In this document: positions 49,790 through 61,303 of the stretch, piece after piece
Layout of the letters: the number at the start of each line of letters is the position of its first letter
Position numbering within the stretch: position 1 is the first letter of the stretch
Source of the DNA: Mercurialis annua
Taxonomy: Eukaryota; Streptophyta; Magnoliopsida; Malpighiales; Euphorbiaceae
DNA length: 64,000 nucleotides
Direction: 5' to 3'
Assembly: GCF_937616625.2 (NCBI RefSeq)
Contig: NC_065571.1
Location: 46,671,651 to 46,735,650, forward strand
Notes under the pieces: model-generated
The model's database searches: none
What the model saw: the letters and a program-made list of their open reading frames with translations, nothing else
Told to the model about the DNA's origin: nothing
Program-made: the position numbers and the translations under genes

Positions 49790-50940
49790 TCAATGATATG
49801 TATTAACGATATATTTATCATGTTTTAATTGTGTATAAAAGATGTATATAAAAATACATATATATTCGAGTTGTATCGAAAATGTATAGGAGATGTATCG
49901 AAAATATATGTCAAAGGCATTGGGGTACCACCATTGAAGAGAAGACGCATATTAAGGATATATTTATCATGTATAAATTATATATTAAAAAATTTATCTA
50001 ATAAATACATCTAAGAAACATGTCAAACACGTTTGATGAATTAATATATATTTAAAAAAATAAATATATTTAAGTTGTTTTTGACATGTATCTGATATGT
50101 AAAACATATGTATATGATATGTATCAACGATGTATCTCGAAAACAGTCACATACTATTAATGAAACTTATTGAAAAAAATATATCTTAGATACATGCATA
50201 CAACGCATTTGATATATAACCTTACAATTATTTACAGTAACAATATAAAAAACGATATATTCACATTTCAAATACATAAATAATACATCTCAAACACATC
50301 TATAAAATATCTCATATACATTCTAAAAACGGTACATTGAACTTCTTATAACTAAGACATTTATCTACTACAAACAAAATGAATAAACATAGAAAAAAAT
50401 ACAGAAATGATAACGTACAAATATATATCACCTAATATAGACATGATACATCTCTTAAATACTATTAAAATATGATATATTCTCGATACATAAATAATAT
50501 GTATTATATACAATTCTAATATTCAAAATTGAGATTCGGTACATTAATCCACCACTCTTACAAACTTGTTCCATGTTCAATTGGTAAGTACGGTAATATT
50601 TTATTTGATTTTTAAAACCCTAATTCCATGACTTGGATTGATTGAAAGCTAAGAACATGAAGGAAATTAAGTAAGAGTCTTAGATCAAAAGCGATATAAT
50701 AATTCATAAAAGAGAAATGAAAATCATTGCTTAAATACAATGAAACAAACAAAAATACCATGAAAGAAAAATTTAATTATTGCTATCCAACAATTCTAAT
50801 ATTACAAGCTAAAAATAAAACCAAGTTTAAAATGACAATAAATAAATGGTACATATTTAATACAAGACACATACATAAAATACATATTATTTATATATCT
50901 TAAATTATGAGTTCATACATGTCTATTAAAATAAATAAAA
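49790..50940. repeat. AT-rich GATGTATC-type degenerate array (copy 2)
   Basis: From 49790 to about 50160 words such as AGATGTATCGAAAATATATG and GATATGTATCAACGATGTAT recur; from there to 50940 the inverse (AATACATAAATAATACATCT, GACACATACATAAAATACAT) dominates. A foldback arrangement without coding. Compare 34340-35140. Confidence 0.6.
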
Positions 50941-50997
50941 GTTTCCATATTTTAATTTCACTTTAAACACAAGAAAACTAAAAACAAAAAATATTAC

Positions 50998-51203
50998 CAA
51001 GCCTTGTCATCATCTTAGGAATCAGTATGACTGTTTGGTTGCTCCATCATCACCATCTCGTCATAAGAAATTGCAAAATCATGCCCATTGAATCCTCCAA
51101 ATACCTCACTGTAATCAAAACCAGCGCCGCACACATCAGATGAAGACTCGCTTGGCTCATCTTCTATGAACGGAAGATCGAGCACAGGAATCGAGGAGGC
51201 GCG
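50998..51203 (-). pseudogene. Auxilin-like protein gene fragment
   Basis: The minus strand encodes RASSIPVLDLPFIEDEPSES, then GFDYSEVFGGFNGHDFAISY, then DEMVMEQPNSHTDS, a TAA, and DDDKAW before a GT donor at 50997. The paired IPVLDLP and DY(S/G)E(I/V)FGGF segments are characteristic of plant auxilin-like J-proteins (clathrin uncoating) in their N-terminal part, as I recall the family. It is bounded upstream by a TAA directly before the first codon and has no other exon nearby, so it is an exon-sized fragment, perhaps carried here by a transposable element. Confidence 0.55.
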
Positions 51204-51999
51204 TTAGAAATGAAACGTATCATAAATCTCACATTAGTTTGCAACTCTTCTTCTATTTTCATCAAAATGAAAGAAAAAAAACGGAGAGTGAGAGAGGAAG
51301 ATTAGAATTTGATTTAAAAAGTGAGTAATAAAAAAGAATGAAAAAATAAATAAATGAAGAATCAAGAAGAAAAAAAAAGTTGTTATCGCAACATGAAAAG
51401 AATAATCATGGCTTTTAGTGAAAGAAATAAAAAAATAGGAAGAGTAAAAAAGAAGAAGAAAAACAACATGTGTTGATCTATGACAATAAAAATTAAATCT
51501 AGACGACACTTGTAAGGTATGAATGATTCGAGTAAGTATGTAAATTAGTCCCGCTAATAGCTATTTAACGTAAATAAAAAGTTAGCACATGTGAAAGAAT
51601 TTTAGAGGCTTACCAATTTTGTAATAAAGGCTCGTGTTTTGCCCATTTCTGTAATTTTTTCCATGGGCTAAGAAAACAGGTCCAAGGCTCATAGATCGCA
51701 GAGCCGGGCTCTGCTGCGTGCATCTAGCCAGTGCCCACCGCATACGCAACCGCCAATTTTATTTTATTTGTTATGCGTTGTCTTCTACCTGACATTCATC
51801 TTCAACTAACTCTTTTTCTTCTCCTCCTCGTGAATCTTCCACACTTTGTTATTTCTTTATTCCACTCATCATTTCCCAGCACAATCCCACCATTTTGTTC
51901 TTCAATTAGGTTTACTTTCTAACAAAATCAACAGTACCAAGCGATCATATGTTTTTCATATTGACATTTTAATTTCTTGCTTGGGAACCGTTTCTAAAA
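51204..51999. other. 5' flank of the SGR2-type gene
   Basis: Positions 51234-51510 are A/G-rich low complexity (AAGAAGAAAAAAAAAG). Positions 51660-51999 are less AT-rich and CT-rich (CTTTTTCTTCTCCTCCTCG), fitting the promoter and 5' leader of the gene starting at 52000. No certain TATA box. Confidence 0.5.
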
Positions 52000-54900
52000 A
52001 TGGCGGATTCCAAGGAAAATCTAAGCATGATAGAGGAGAAATCATCACCTGATTTACTGAAGAATACGCCCTCAAACATTGCAAGATTAGAGGATGTAAT
52101 AGAGCATAGTAAGGGGCGTCAGAAGTATTTAGCACAGACTAGGAGTCCTTCTGATGGCAGTGATGTTAGATGGTATTTCTGTAAGGTTCCTTTGGCTCCC
52201 AATGGTATGTTTTTCTTTTTCAACTTTGTGGTTTATTAGTATATGCTTGTAGAATTTTGTATTAGCTCATGTTACTGACAGTAATGCCTTAGTTTCAAAC
52301 TATTTGTAGTGCAAAGGACTTTATGCTATTGTTTATCTCACTATGTTGCTATGTTGGTGGTTCCACAGAGTTGGCTGCCTCGGTTCCTCGTTCTGAGATA
52401 GCGGGAATGAGTGACTATTTTCGTTTTGGTATGAGGGATTCTCTTGCAATTGAGGCGTCTTTCTTGGAGGTTCGGTTTTGAAAGACACATTGTTGGTTCA
52501 ATATTTGAAGTGCCCTCTTTTATATGCAGCTTAAGCTACGAGATCCATATCTTGTTTGGTTATTTTTCCTTGATTAGTTAACAATCTTATTTTAGCATTC
52601 TTCTGACTTTTTTGTTGTTCTTCAATGATTAGCTCTAAAGTAACCAGATAGTTGTCATTATCTTTAACTCCATTAATCAATCTCTTCATTATCGTCATTT
52701 TAATTTTTGAATATATGTTACAGAGAGAGGAAGACTTGCTTTCTGGTTGGTGGAAAGAATATGCAGAATGTAGTGAAGGTCCTAGAATTCGAGTTCAATC
52801 TGCTAAGAAACTGGATATGCAAAAAAATGTAAATTCTATCGGGGCTGGTGGAGCAGCTCAACTATATGAATTGGAAGAAGAGAGAGTTGGTGTGCCTGTA
52901 AAGGGGGGACTATATGAGGTATGCTTGCATCTTTCTTGTCCTTCTGCTATCCTTAGTTTTCCAACCAATTTTAGTGCATGTCTATTTGATGATATATTTT
53001 GCCAATTCTCTTACAGTTGCCAAGACTGTATTGCTAAAAAAATGGTTGTAGAGGCTAGGCATTAATTCAGCTTCTCTTTTTGTCATCAGACATTTCATTT
53101 AATGTGATTTTTTTTTAAGTTGGAATCGATAACAGTCTCTTTATGTGCTGTCATCTTGATTCTTTTCTCTATTAGTATTTAATTCAGTAAGTAGTTACCT
53201 TTCTGGTTAATGAAAAAATGTCATTGATGGAATCGGGTACCACTGTATTTATCTTATTCATATTATTGTTATGCATTTATAACATAATAAACATAAACTA
53301 AGAGCACTAAATTATATTTTTGAGTTGCAGGTGGATCTATTGAAGAGACATTGTTTTCCTGTGTACTGGAATGGAGAAAATCGACGTGTTTTGAGGGGTC
53401 ACTGGTTTGCTCGTAAAGGGGGCCAGAATTGGCTGCCACTTCGTGAAAATGTTGCGGAACAGTTAGAGATTGCATATCGCAATCAGGTTTGCTTAGTACT
53501 ACCATACTTCCTTTGAGTTGTTTTACTGGGCGTATTGGACACTGATTGTTTTTCATTCTTGTCTCAAAATTTTGGTATTTTCATGTAAGGTTCTGATTTA
53601 GTTTCATTAGTTTAACTTTTTCAGTTTTTCGAAATCTTCATTCCTTTTACTATGCAGTTTTATTATATTTATCATTATGCAGACCTCTCTTTAGTTCTTC
53701 AACTTTAACTTGGCTTCAGGTTTGGCATCGTAGGACATTTCAACTGTCTGGACTTTTTGCTGCTCGTGTTGATTTGCAAGGCTCTACTCCTGTGAGTATA
53801 TTATGTTGTAAAAAGGATATGGTTTTTAGATAATAAGTTTTGAATGCTGAACTATATAATGCCTTTAAAAAAATAATGGGTCATGCAGGGACTTCATGCA
53901 CTTTTTACTGGAGAAGATGATACTTGGGAAGCTTGGCTAAATGTTGATGCTTCTGGGTTTTCTAGCTTCATTCCTTTAAGTGGGAATGGGATTAAGTTAA
54001 GGCGTGGTTATTCAGCATTTCAGTCAGCAAAACCGACTCAGGTTTCTTTTGCGCGTCCTTAATTCCATTTTAGTTTAAACATGTTACCATTTGTATTAAT
54101 TGTTCACAATAGCGGCATGCATGATTGACTGAATACCTGGTGTAAGGGCTGTTTTTCCTTATAATTCAGAGGACTAGTTCTCTTCTCTTATTCATATAAT
54201 TATGTCAAATTTTGAGTCCATTATTATGCTATATAGAGTGAAGTTTGTGTTGAACTCATTGACATGACTGATCCTTTTTTTTATGATTACGATTTATGTC
54301 ATATCAAAGGGTTATTTACAGAAAAAAAAGCCCCCCCCCACCTCTTTTCACAAGGAAAAAAAGCACCACCTTTCAGTTTTTTTTGGCAATTTCGGCAGTT
54401 TGTAATATGGCGTTGGGCCCAAAATTGAAAAAAAAAAAAGGTGGTGCTCTTTTCTTTTTGTAATTTTCAGAGGTGGTGCTAGAAGCTAGAGAAAGGTGAA
54501 CGGTCATTTCTTTTTTTTGCAAATAACCCAATTTAAAACCGGCTGGTGTTGTATTGCCATATTTTATTGTATAAAGAGGGGTCGCAGTTGCTCTTCTTGC
54601 TAATACATGAGAAAAGATGATTATGGGTGTTTTGCTCTTCTTAAATGAGTGCATGTGTGTGCAGGGCGTGAAGCAGATTTAAATTTTGAGTTGTTCCTGA
54701 CAAGGATGCTTAGTCCTATTGATATTAATTTGAATTATAGTGGGTTTTAAATATAAAATTTGTTGGCAACTGAATTTATTGTAGAATTTCATGTGCATTT
54801 TTTTAACTGTGTAAATTTTACTTGTACTGATAGCCACGTTCTTTATATAGGATGAGCTTCGGCAACAAAAGGAAGAAGAGATGGACGATTATTGTTCACA

Positions 54901-57900
54901 GGTGTGCATTAATTAATGCTAATTGCTGTATTATCCAAGTTAGTTTCAATATATGACTGCTCTGTTATATATTTATGATCTTTTCTTAGACATTGTATTT
55001 GTAGCTTCTAACTTATCTCATACTCTCACTCATCTATCCTTTTGCTTTTCCTATTTTTCTTTCAAATTATTTGTTGATATAGCAGTTTTCTATTGCGCTT
55101 CTATGAAATCTTGTACCTGTGGTTCAGGTTCCTGTTCGACATGTTGTTTTTATGGTTCATGGTATTGGTCAAAGGTTGGAAAAGTCTAATTTGGTTGATG
55201 ACGTTGGCAATTTTCGCCATATCACAGCAAGCCTTGCTGAGCAACACCTTACCGCACACCAGCGCGGTGCTCAACGAGTCCTTTTTATCCCATGCCAGGT
55301 AAACAAAACACCACTCTTCCTCATTCGTGCAAGAGATAATTTATTACATACAATGGCAGGCTAACTATTGACTTTGCAAGTTTAAGACTTCTACAATTTC
55401 CGAAAGAACTATTTTGCAAATTTATTCTGTATCTTGCGTGTATTGATTTGTAAAGTATAATTGCGGCAATGAATATCCCAAGCTTAAAAAAAGGATTTAT
55501 GGGATAATCTGCTTTTCTGTTTTTTCCTCATGATTAGCTATTTTTGCGGAGTGGGTTCATAGTGATGAAATCAGGCAAAAATTTGACCACATTATTTAGG
55601 TAGTTTGATAAAGTTAGTTATTGTCTTTGGATAAATGGCCGCAGCTTAATTTTTCGAATGGATTAGTCTTTTGAAATTTAGGATATACAAAACAAACCAC
55701 GGTTGGAATATATATATAGAACAACCTTTTTTTTTGTCTTTTTCTTGTTTTGTTATTTTATTCTATTCTTCTCATCTCTTTTCTTCCTATTTGTTTCTTG
55801 AACTATTTGATATGTTTCCATTTCTTACTGCTGGTGTGGGCATGCTAAATTTTATTTTTTCCTGCTTTTCTATATCAGTGGAGAAAAGGCTTGAAGCTCA
55901 GCGGTGAAGCTGCAGTTGATAAGATTACTTTAGATGGTGTCCGTGGTTTGCGGGTCATGTTAAGTGCGACAGTACATGATGTATTGTACTACATGACCCC
56001 CGTGTATTGTCAAGATATAGTAAATTCAGTATGCACTTGATCCCAAAATTTCATATCTTCCTTTATGTTCTTCATAGCGTTTATAAGGCTGCTTGAATTT
56101 GCTACAGTTCTTCTTTGGGTTTGTCTACTTGATTTAAGAAGGCATCTTTATCATTTAAAAGTCCACGAAATGTGAAGTTATATGCTGCATACTATATTAT
56201 ATTTGACATGCTTCTTAAGAATTTAACTCTACTGCACTTAATTTTACATGTTATTTATGGTTAGTCTATGATATAGTTGAGGATGGAAATTCATTTAGTT
56301 TTCTAACTTTATAATTGTTTTTACCTATGTATGCAAATGAAAAGTTATGGGTTAAGTAATTAGGATTCCATGAGGTGCTATTATAGTTTAACATTAGCAG
56401 TTTTTGTGCAAGTAATTTTTTGGTGGAAGTTCTTCAGCAACATGATGTATATCGGTGGTTCTATCTCAAAATACTCTTTGTCATGGATATTTGATTACGT
56501 TTCAAGTCCTTTCTATAGGTAGATTTATGTGATAGAAAATGATAGCATTATACTATCTGTTTTCTTGGTTCCTTTTTTGATAATGACTAGATATGTTGGG
56601 TGGTGTAGTCACAATTAATATGACAGTATTGCATTATCTGTTTTCTTGGTTCCTTTTTTGTTTTGACTAGCTTTGTTGAGTGGGATAGTTACAATTCATC
56701 GAAGCAAACTATTATAATTGGCAGTGGAACTATTCTTTTGGTTTGAATTGATAAATGACTACTTCTGCCCCAGGTATCAAACCAATTAAATCGGTTATAT
56801 TTAAAGTTCTTAAAGCGGAATCCTGGCTATAACGGGAAGGTGTGTGGCCTCTGCTTTACTTCATCCCAATTTTGACTTTAATTACCTCAACTGGTCTTAA
56901 AATTTTGATTTTTGTTTAGGTTTCTATATATGGTCATTCTTTGGGAAGTGTCCTTTCATATGATATCCTTTGCCATCAAGAGAATCTTTCCTCTCCATTT
57001 CCAATGGAATTGATATACAAGGAGCAAGCTAAGAGTGACGAATCATCTCTAAATACAGATAACCAATTTTCTGTGTCTGATGCTTCTAGCAGTTTGGAAG
57101 TTAACGGCGTACTTAATGAATCAACAGAAAAAGTGGATACTGTTGACGATGAATCAATGAGTGTTCAATCTACTGCTGTATGCTCTAATGGGCATGTTGA
57201 AGATTTGTCCACAACGTCAAATTCATTTGTATCGGATTCAGAGCACTCGCCTGCTACTGCTCTGGATTTTAATTCAACTAGTACAATGGAAGGTGATGAT
57301 GATTTGGGTAGCAATTCCAGCCACATGCTATCTAAGGAAATGGATCACTTAGTTGAAGCCGAAGGAGTGAAATTTGATGACAATATCAAAGATTCGGAGA
57401 AAATCCTTGCAAAAGATGAAGACTATGATGATGGAAGCAATAAGGATAAAGCATTGAAATTTCTACATGAAGAGGTCTACCTCTATATATGCGTAATTCT
57501 TTTTCCATAAAATTTAGTTAGATAGGTTCTCATGATGATTTATATTTCAGATTGATTCTCTAAAAGCTAAAATAGTAGAGTTGGAGTCAAAATGTGCGGA
57601 TAAAGAAAATATTGAGGCAGTTGCAACCACCTCAAAGCACCCTATATCTGAAAAGCTGCCTGGGTTAGATGACAATGCTCCATCGAGTCACACGCCTTAT
57701 ATTAAGTTCACGAAGCTTGAATTTAAGGTATGGATGAAATAAACTTGTTCTTCCTTTTTATTTATTTGTTTATTGCAAAAGAACTTTTCTAGTTCTATCC
57801 AGACTTTAGCCTATGAGAATCTGGAATGGAATAAATTTGTTTATTAAGAAAATAAAAAGAGTTGCGAGTTTTAAATTTTGGATCTGAGTCTTTGTTGAGT

Positions 57901-58995
57901 TTTTGTTTCAATATTATATGGACCCGCCATTAAAATGGATCAATTCTTGTATATCAGGTCGACACATTTTTCGCTGTTGGATCACCTCTTGGAGTTTTCC
58001 TTGCACTTCGGAACATTCGTATTGGAGTTGGTAATTTTAAAAAGGCTAACACTCTTTAATGTTTGTGCTTTAATTAACTTTAAGAGTCTACATTTCAGTT
58101 TTTCTTTTTTTGCCATTTCTGCAAGTGTTTGTTTCATATGGTTATTGGCAAATTAATTGGATTGTGACGGTATTAGTTGTTGTAGCCATTTTGGGTTTTA
58201 AAAAAGGGCTTTTATCGAATGGGATCTCTCTCTTCATAGGAGAACCAAACAACTAAGATCCGAATTTCCAAGTTGTATGTTTCAGTGCCATGGGGTTTAT
58301 AGCCTAATAAATTGGGTGCTGGTGTTGTAATGTTGGAAGTCACGGGTTCACAACCTTGGTACTCTTTTCCAAATTAAATTACAATACCTTGCTAACATTT
58401 TTCCACATAATTCTTCTGTATGAGTTCATCAGTTTAGGATTTGCCATAATTTTTTGAAGAATCTTTCTAAGTATGTCTATTGATGTTGGTAATGTAGAAA
58501 TCTTTGGATCATATGCTCTTTTTTCTTTGTTTCTTTTTTAAGAGGATTAAAGGATTTCACTCTTACTCCCATGGTGACTCGAACAGGTGACTCGAACCAT
58601 AAGTTCGGACCATAAGTTCTTTGACTACCGCTTAAGATAAACCCATCTCTTCGGGCCATAAGTTCTTTGATTAGTATCAATTTTAACTTTAAGTGAGAGA
58701 AGCAAACAGGTTCTCTTCACATGGATTCCTATTCTTTAAATGCTTCAGTGTGTCTCATTTTTTATAAAATGCCGCCCGCGATGTCTGTTCCTATACCGGT
58801 TCCATATCCGTATTCATGCTTCATATCCACTATTTATTCTTATCTATCAATAATCTAATTTTTTCTTAATTCTAATTCCTTACCTATTTCAGGCAAAGGG
58901 CAAGATTATTGGCTGGAGGAAAATATTAGTGAAGAGATGCCAGCTTGTCGGCAAATGTTCAACATTTTTCACCCATTTGATCCTGTCGCATATAG
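52000..58995 (+). CDS. SGR2: DDHD-domain phospholipase, SGR2 type (3' part outside window)
   Basis: Fourteen exons join in frame: 52000-52204, 52369-52469, 52724-52918, 53331-53486, 53720-53791, 53889-54041, 54851-54901, 55128-55298, 55879-56028, 56774-56839, 56920-57474, 57551-57727, 57958-58030, 58893-58995 (2,228 nt, 742 codons so far). The plant homologue SHOOT GRAVITROPISM 2, a phospholipase A1-like protein of endomembranes needed for shoot gravitropism, is about 930 aa. Visible: HVVFMVHGIGQRLE at ~316-329, the lipase box GHSLG at 445-449 (nucleophile Ser447), a coiled-coil stretch from ~626 (IDSLKAKIVELESK), and the DDHD start VDTFFAVGSPLGVFLALRNI at 685. The last exon ends after AFHPFDPVAY-type sequence (NIFHPFDPVAYR) with donor GTTTGC. 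The following intron holds a Helitron and a copia element, so the remaining ~190 residues are beyond 64000. No disabling change is seen. Confidence 0.93.
54309..54529. mobile_element. Short MITE in SGR2 intron 6
   Basis: About 221 bp. It starts GGGTTATTTACAGAAAAAAA and ends with the inverse TTTTTTTTGCAAATAACCC. Inside are a C9 run, long A and T runs, and inverted copies of GGTGGTGCT / AGCACCACC. Non-coding; no clean target duplication. Confidence 0.75.
58510..58690 (-). mobile_element. tRNA-derived SINE-like element in SGR2 intron 13
   Basis: The minus strand has an A-box-like TTAAGCGGTAGTC, a B-box-like GGTTCGAGTCACC about 35 bases on (with a partial tandem repeat GTTCGAGTCACC), and an A-rich tail (AAAAAAGAAACAAAGAAAAAAG). 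This order is typical of plant SINEs. The target duplication was not identified. Confidence 0.5.
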
Positions 58996-59047
58996 GTTTG
59001 CATCTCATATCTGTTGTTTTAGCAAATAAGTTGGCATCATATTTTAA

Positions 59048-60535
59048 CTAGGTCGATGCCCGCGCGATGCGCGGGTGAGAATTTCAACTTTAAACTTTAG
59101 TTTTAATTCATTTAATTATAAAAAAAGTTATGTAAAAAAACTCTTTAAATTCCAAAATTTATAAAAAAAATAACTAACCTTTCAAAGAATAAAGAACTAA
59201 CATTTTACAATATTAAACCTTAATTAAATTAAATAAATTACTAATATTTTTTTAAAAGTGTTGTTTATGTTATTATAATAGAAATTGAAATATTTATGGA
59301 AAAATAATATTTCCTCTAGCACTTGTCTCATCAAAGAAACAGTATAGTACACATATAGGAAATTAAAAATAGCTCATAAAAATGTTATAGACCCAAAACT
59401 AAGAACTTGGTGGATTCTCACTAAAAGCATGATATTAACATGTAATATCAACGACTGATATTATGAACATCTATTTTAATACAACGATTGAATTTCACAA
59501 AATAAATCAATAATAAGCAAATACATGTATCCTTTACCAAACAATAATGTCAAATACAAACATTGAAGTCACGCTCAGTTTCTTCACAACATGATCTCAC
59601 TCCCAGATGTGATATGTCTAAAAATCTAAGTGAAACGAAAATCGATATCTAGCTATGAAGTTTAAATAAAATCTCATATGTTTAAACAAATAGTCCACCA
59701 ATTTGAGAAACCTTGTCCTACCTCAAGGGCTATCTGGAATCTCCTTCCTAATTCAAGACTTTTTACTGCTACATTCTACATTCATGAAAACACATAAGCT
59801 TATCAGATGATTCTACTTGGATTAAAATCTTGATTATATTGCTTGCAGGAAAAGAAACTGCGTCCATAGTTTGAATATCATATAAATATACATCAAGAAA
59901 GAACAAATCAAATGTAATATCATATTTTAAAGTATAGATATTAGTTAAATTTAATTGATGTCAACAATTACAATACATACATATTAACATCGCAAAATCA
60001 TATAAATGGTACCTCTAAAAGATGGATTTCTCTCAAAACAAAACTTTACTCTGTTAGAACCTGGAAAAAGTGAACAAATTTGTTTATAGAGCTCTGGTTA
60101 GAAAGCATACAAATATGGACAATAGTTTGCTAAATAGCGATTACAATGTTAGTGGTACAAAATTTCAAAGAAAAAGTAAAGTTTAAAACTCTTTTTTTAG
60201 TGATTTAAATATCAGTGGCACAAGCTCTTGGACCCATTTAATCGAGCACCTTATGTGCATACGAGTCAAAGTATAGTAATGCAGGATTATCGGTACAGCG
60301 GAACAACTTCAATTTCGAATATTGAAAATTAAGTCTTACCTGTGTTGCCGAGCTGCAGATTTTTTGATCCGAGATTTTGGTTTGCCAGAATTTGGTTGTT
60401 GAAGCTTAGTTTTATGGAAAATCGGACCTGAATGTAGGAAGTCTTTAGATGTTAAATACTGCTGCAAATGTTGAAATCGATTTCACTAAAATAGATTAAA
60501 TGCCGTGCCGTGTAACGTCTATTTCATAATAGAGA
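59048..60535 (-). mobile_element. Non-autonomous Helitron in SGR2 intron 14
   Basis: Read on the minus strand, the 5' end TCTCTATTATGAAATAGACG follows a host A. The 3' end has the hairpin CCCGCGCATCGCGCGGG seven bases before CTAG and is followed by a host T. TC start, hairpin, CTRR end and A/T insertion are the Helitron hallmarks. The 1,488-bp body encodes no Rep/helicase. The 3' end is certain; the 5' end is inferred from the TC motif and flanking A. Confidence 0.82.
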
Positions 60536-60599
60536 TCAATTTGCGGAAGAAGCTTTAACGGTTCGTAGTTTGCTAATGGAGTTTTACATCGGCATTAAC

Positions 60600-61287
60600 T
60601 GTTGGGCGGCACAGCGGAAATTCAATTAATTATGCTAGTGAATAACGTATTGTGCTAATAATTATACCGGAAAAATTCCCAGGACAGATTGGAGGGTCAC
60701 GAGCGGACCACTTAAGTACCAACCTCCTAGACAGAATTTAACACGATATAACTTACTTCACAATAGGAAATTCCAACTAGCCTAATCGTTAGCGTCGAAA
60801 ATAAATCAAGAATGGCAGAAACAAAATGATAAATGACACCGAGAATTTTTAACGTGGTTCACCCAAAAAGCTGGATTACGTCCACGGGACAAAGTCCGAA
60901 TAATTCTTCCACTATCTAAATAGCAGGCATACAAAGAGAGTAATTTTACAGAGAGATCTCACCAAAATAATGACACTCAAGTGTTTCCCACACACCCGTA
61001 AACTCACTATTTTTATCTCTCAATTCTCTCACCCTTCACCCTTTAGAGAAAACGTTTCTCTAGCTCGCCTATTAGCTCGAAGCTAATACTCTCACTCACA
61101 AATGCTTGTGAATTTTGGTGATATGAAACCTTATGCTCCTCCTTGCTATTTATAGGCAAGGAGGGGAGTAGCCTCCAAGTAATTTTGCTTGGAGCCTACT
61201 CCAAGTCAATTTACTTGGAGGCTACTCCAAGTAATTACTTTTTTTTTTAACTAAATGTGGGCCCACATGTGGAGGGACCCACCAACA
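60600..61287 (-). repeat. 3' LTR of the copia element
   Basis: 688 bp, minus-strand ends TGTTGG...CCAACA. In the U3 part (61168-61232) CTTGGAGTAGCCTCCAAG-type inverted units recur three times around TACTTGGAG. A target duplication would start with TTAAC (60595-60599), but the other flank is not visible. Confidence 0.88.
61146..61154 (-). promoter_or_regulatory. TATA box in the copia LTR
   Basis: The minus strand reads TATAAATAG between two GCAAGGAG-type words, in the right orientation and about 130 bases from the LTR start. Confidence 0.8.
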
Positions 61288-61289
61288 AA

Positions 61290-61301
61290 TCTCCCCCTCC
61301 C
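61290..61301 (-). other. Polypurine tract of the copia element
   Basis: The minus strand reads GGGAGGGGGAGA between the pol stop and the LTR start TGTTGG. Confidence 0.9.
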
Positions 61302-61303
61302 GA

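Noticed and set aside
58285..58380. tRNA gene or second SINE near TAGCCTAATAA ... GGTTCACAACC
   Set aside because: A and B box resemblance is weak, there is no cloverleaf and no A-rich tail.
58996..60599. SGR2 gene broken by the Helitron
   Set aside because: The preceding exon ends at a normal donor and the Helitron starts 52 bases into the intron, so the insertion is intronic rather than in coding sequence.
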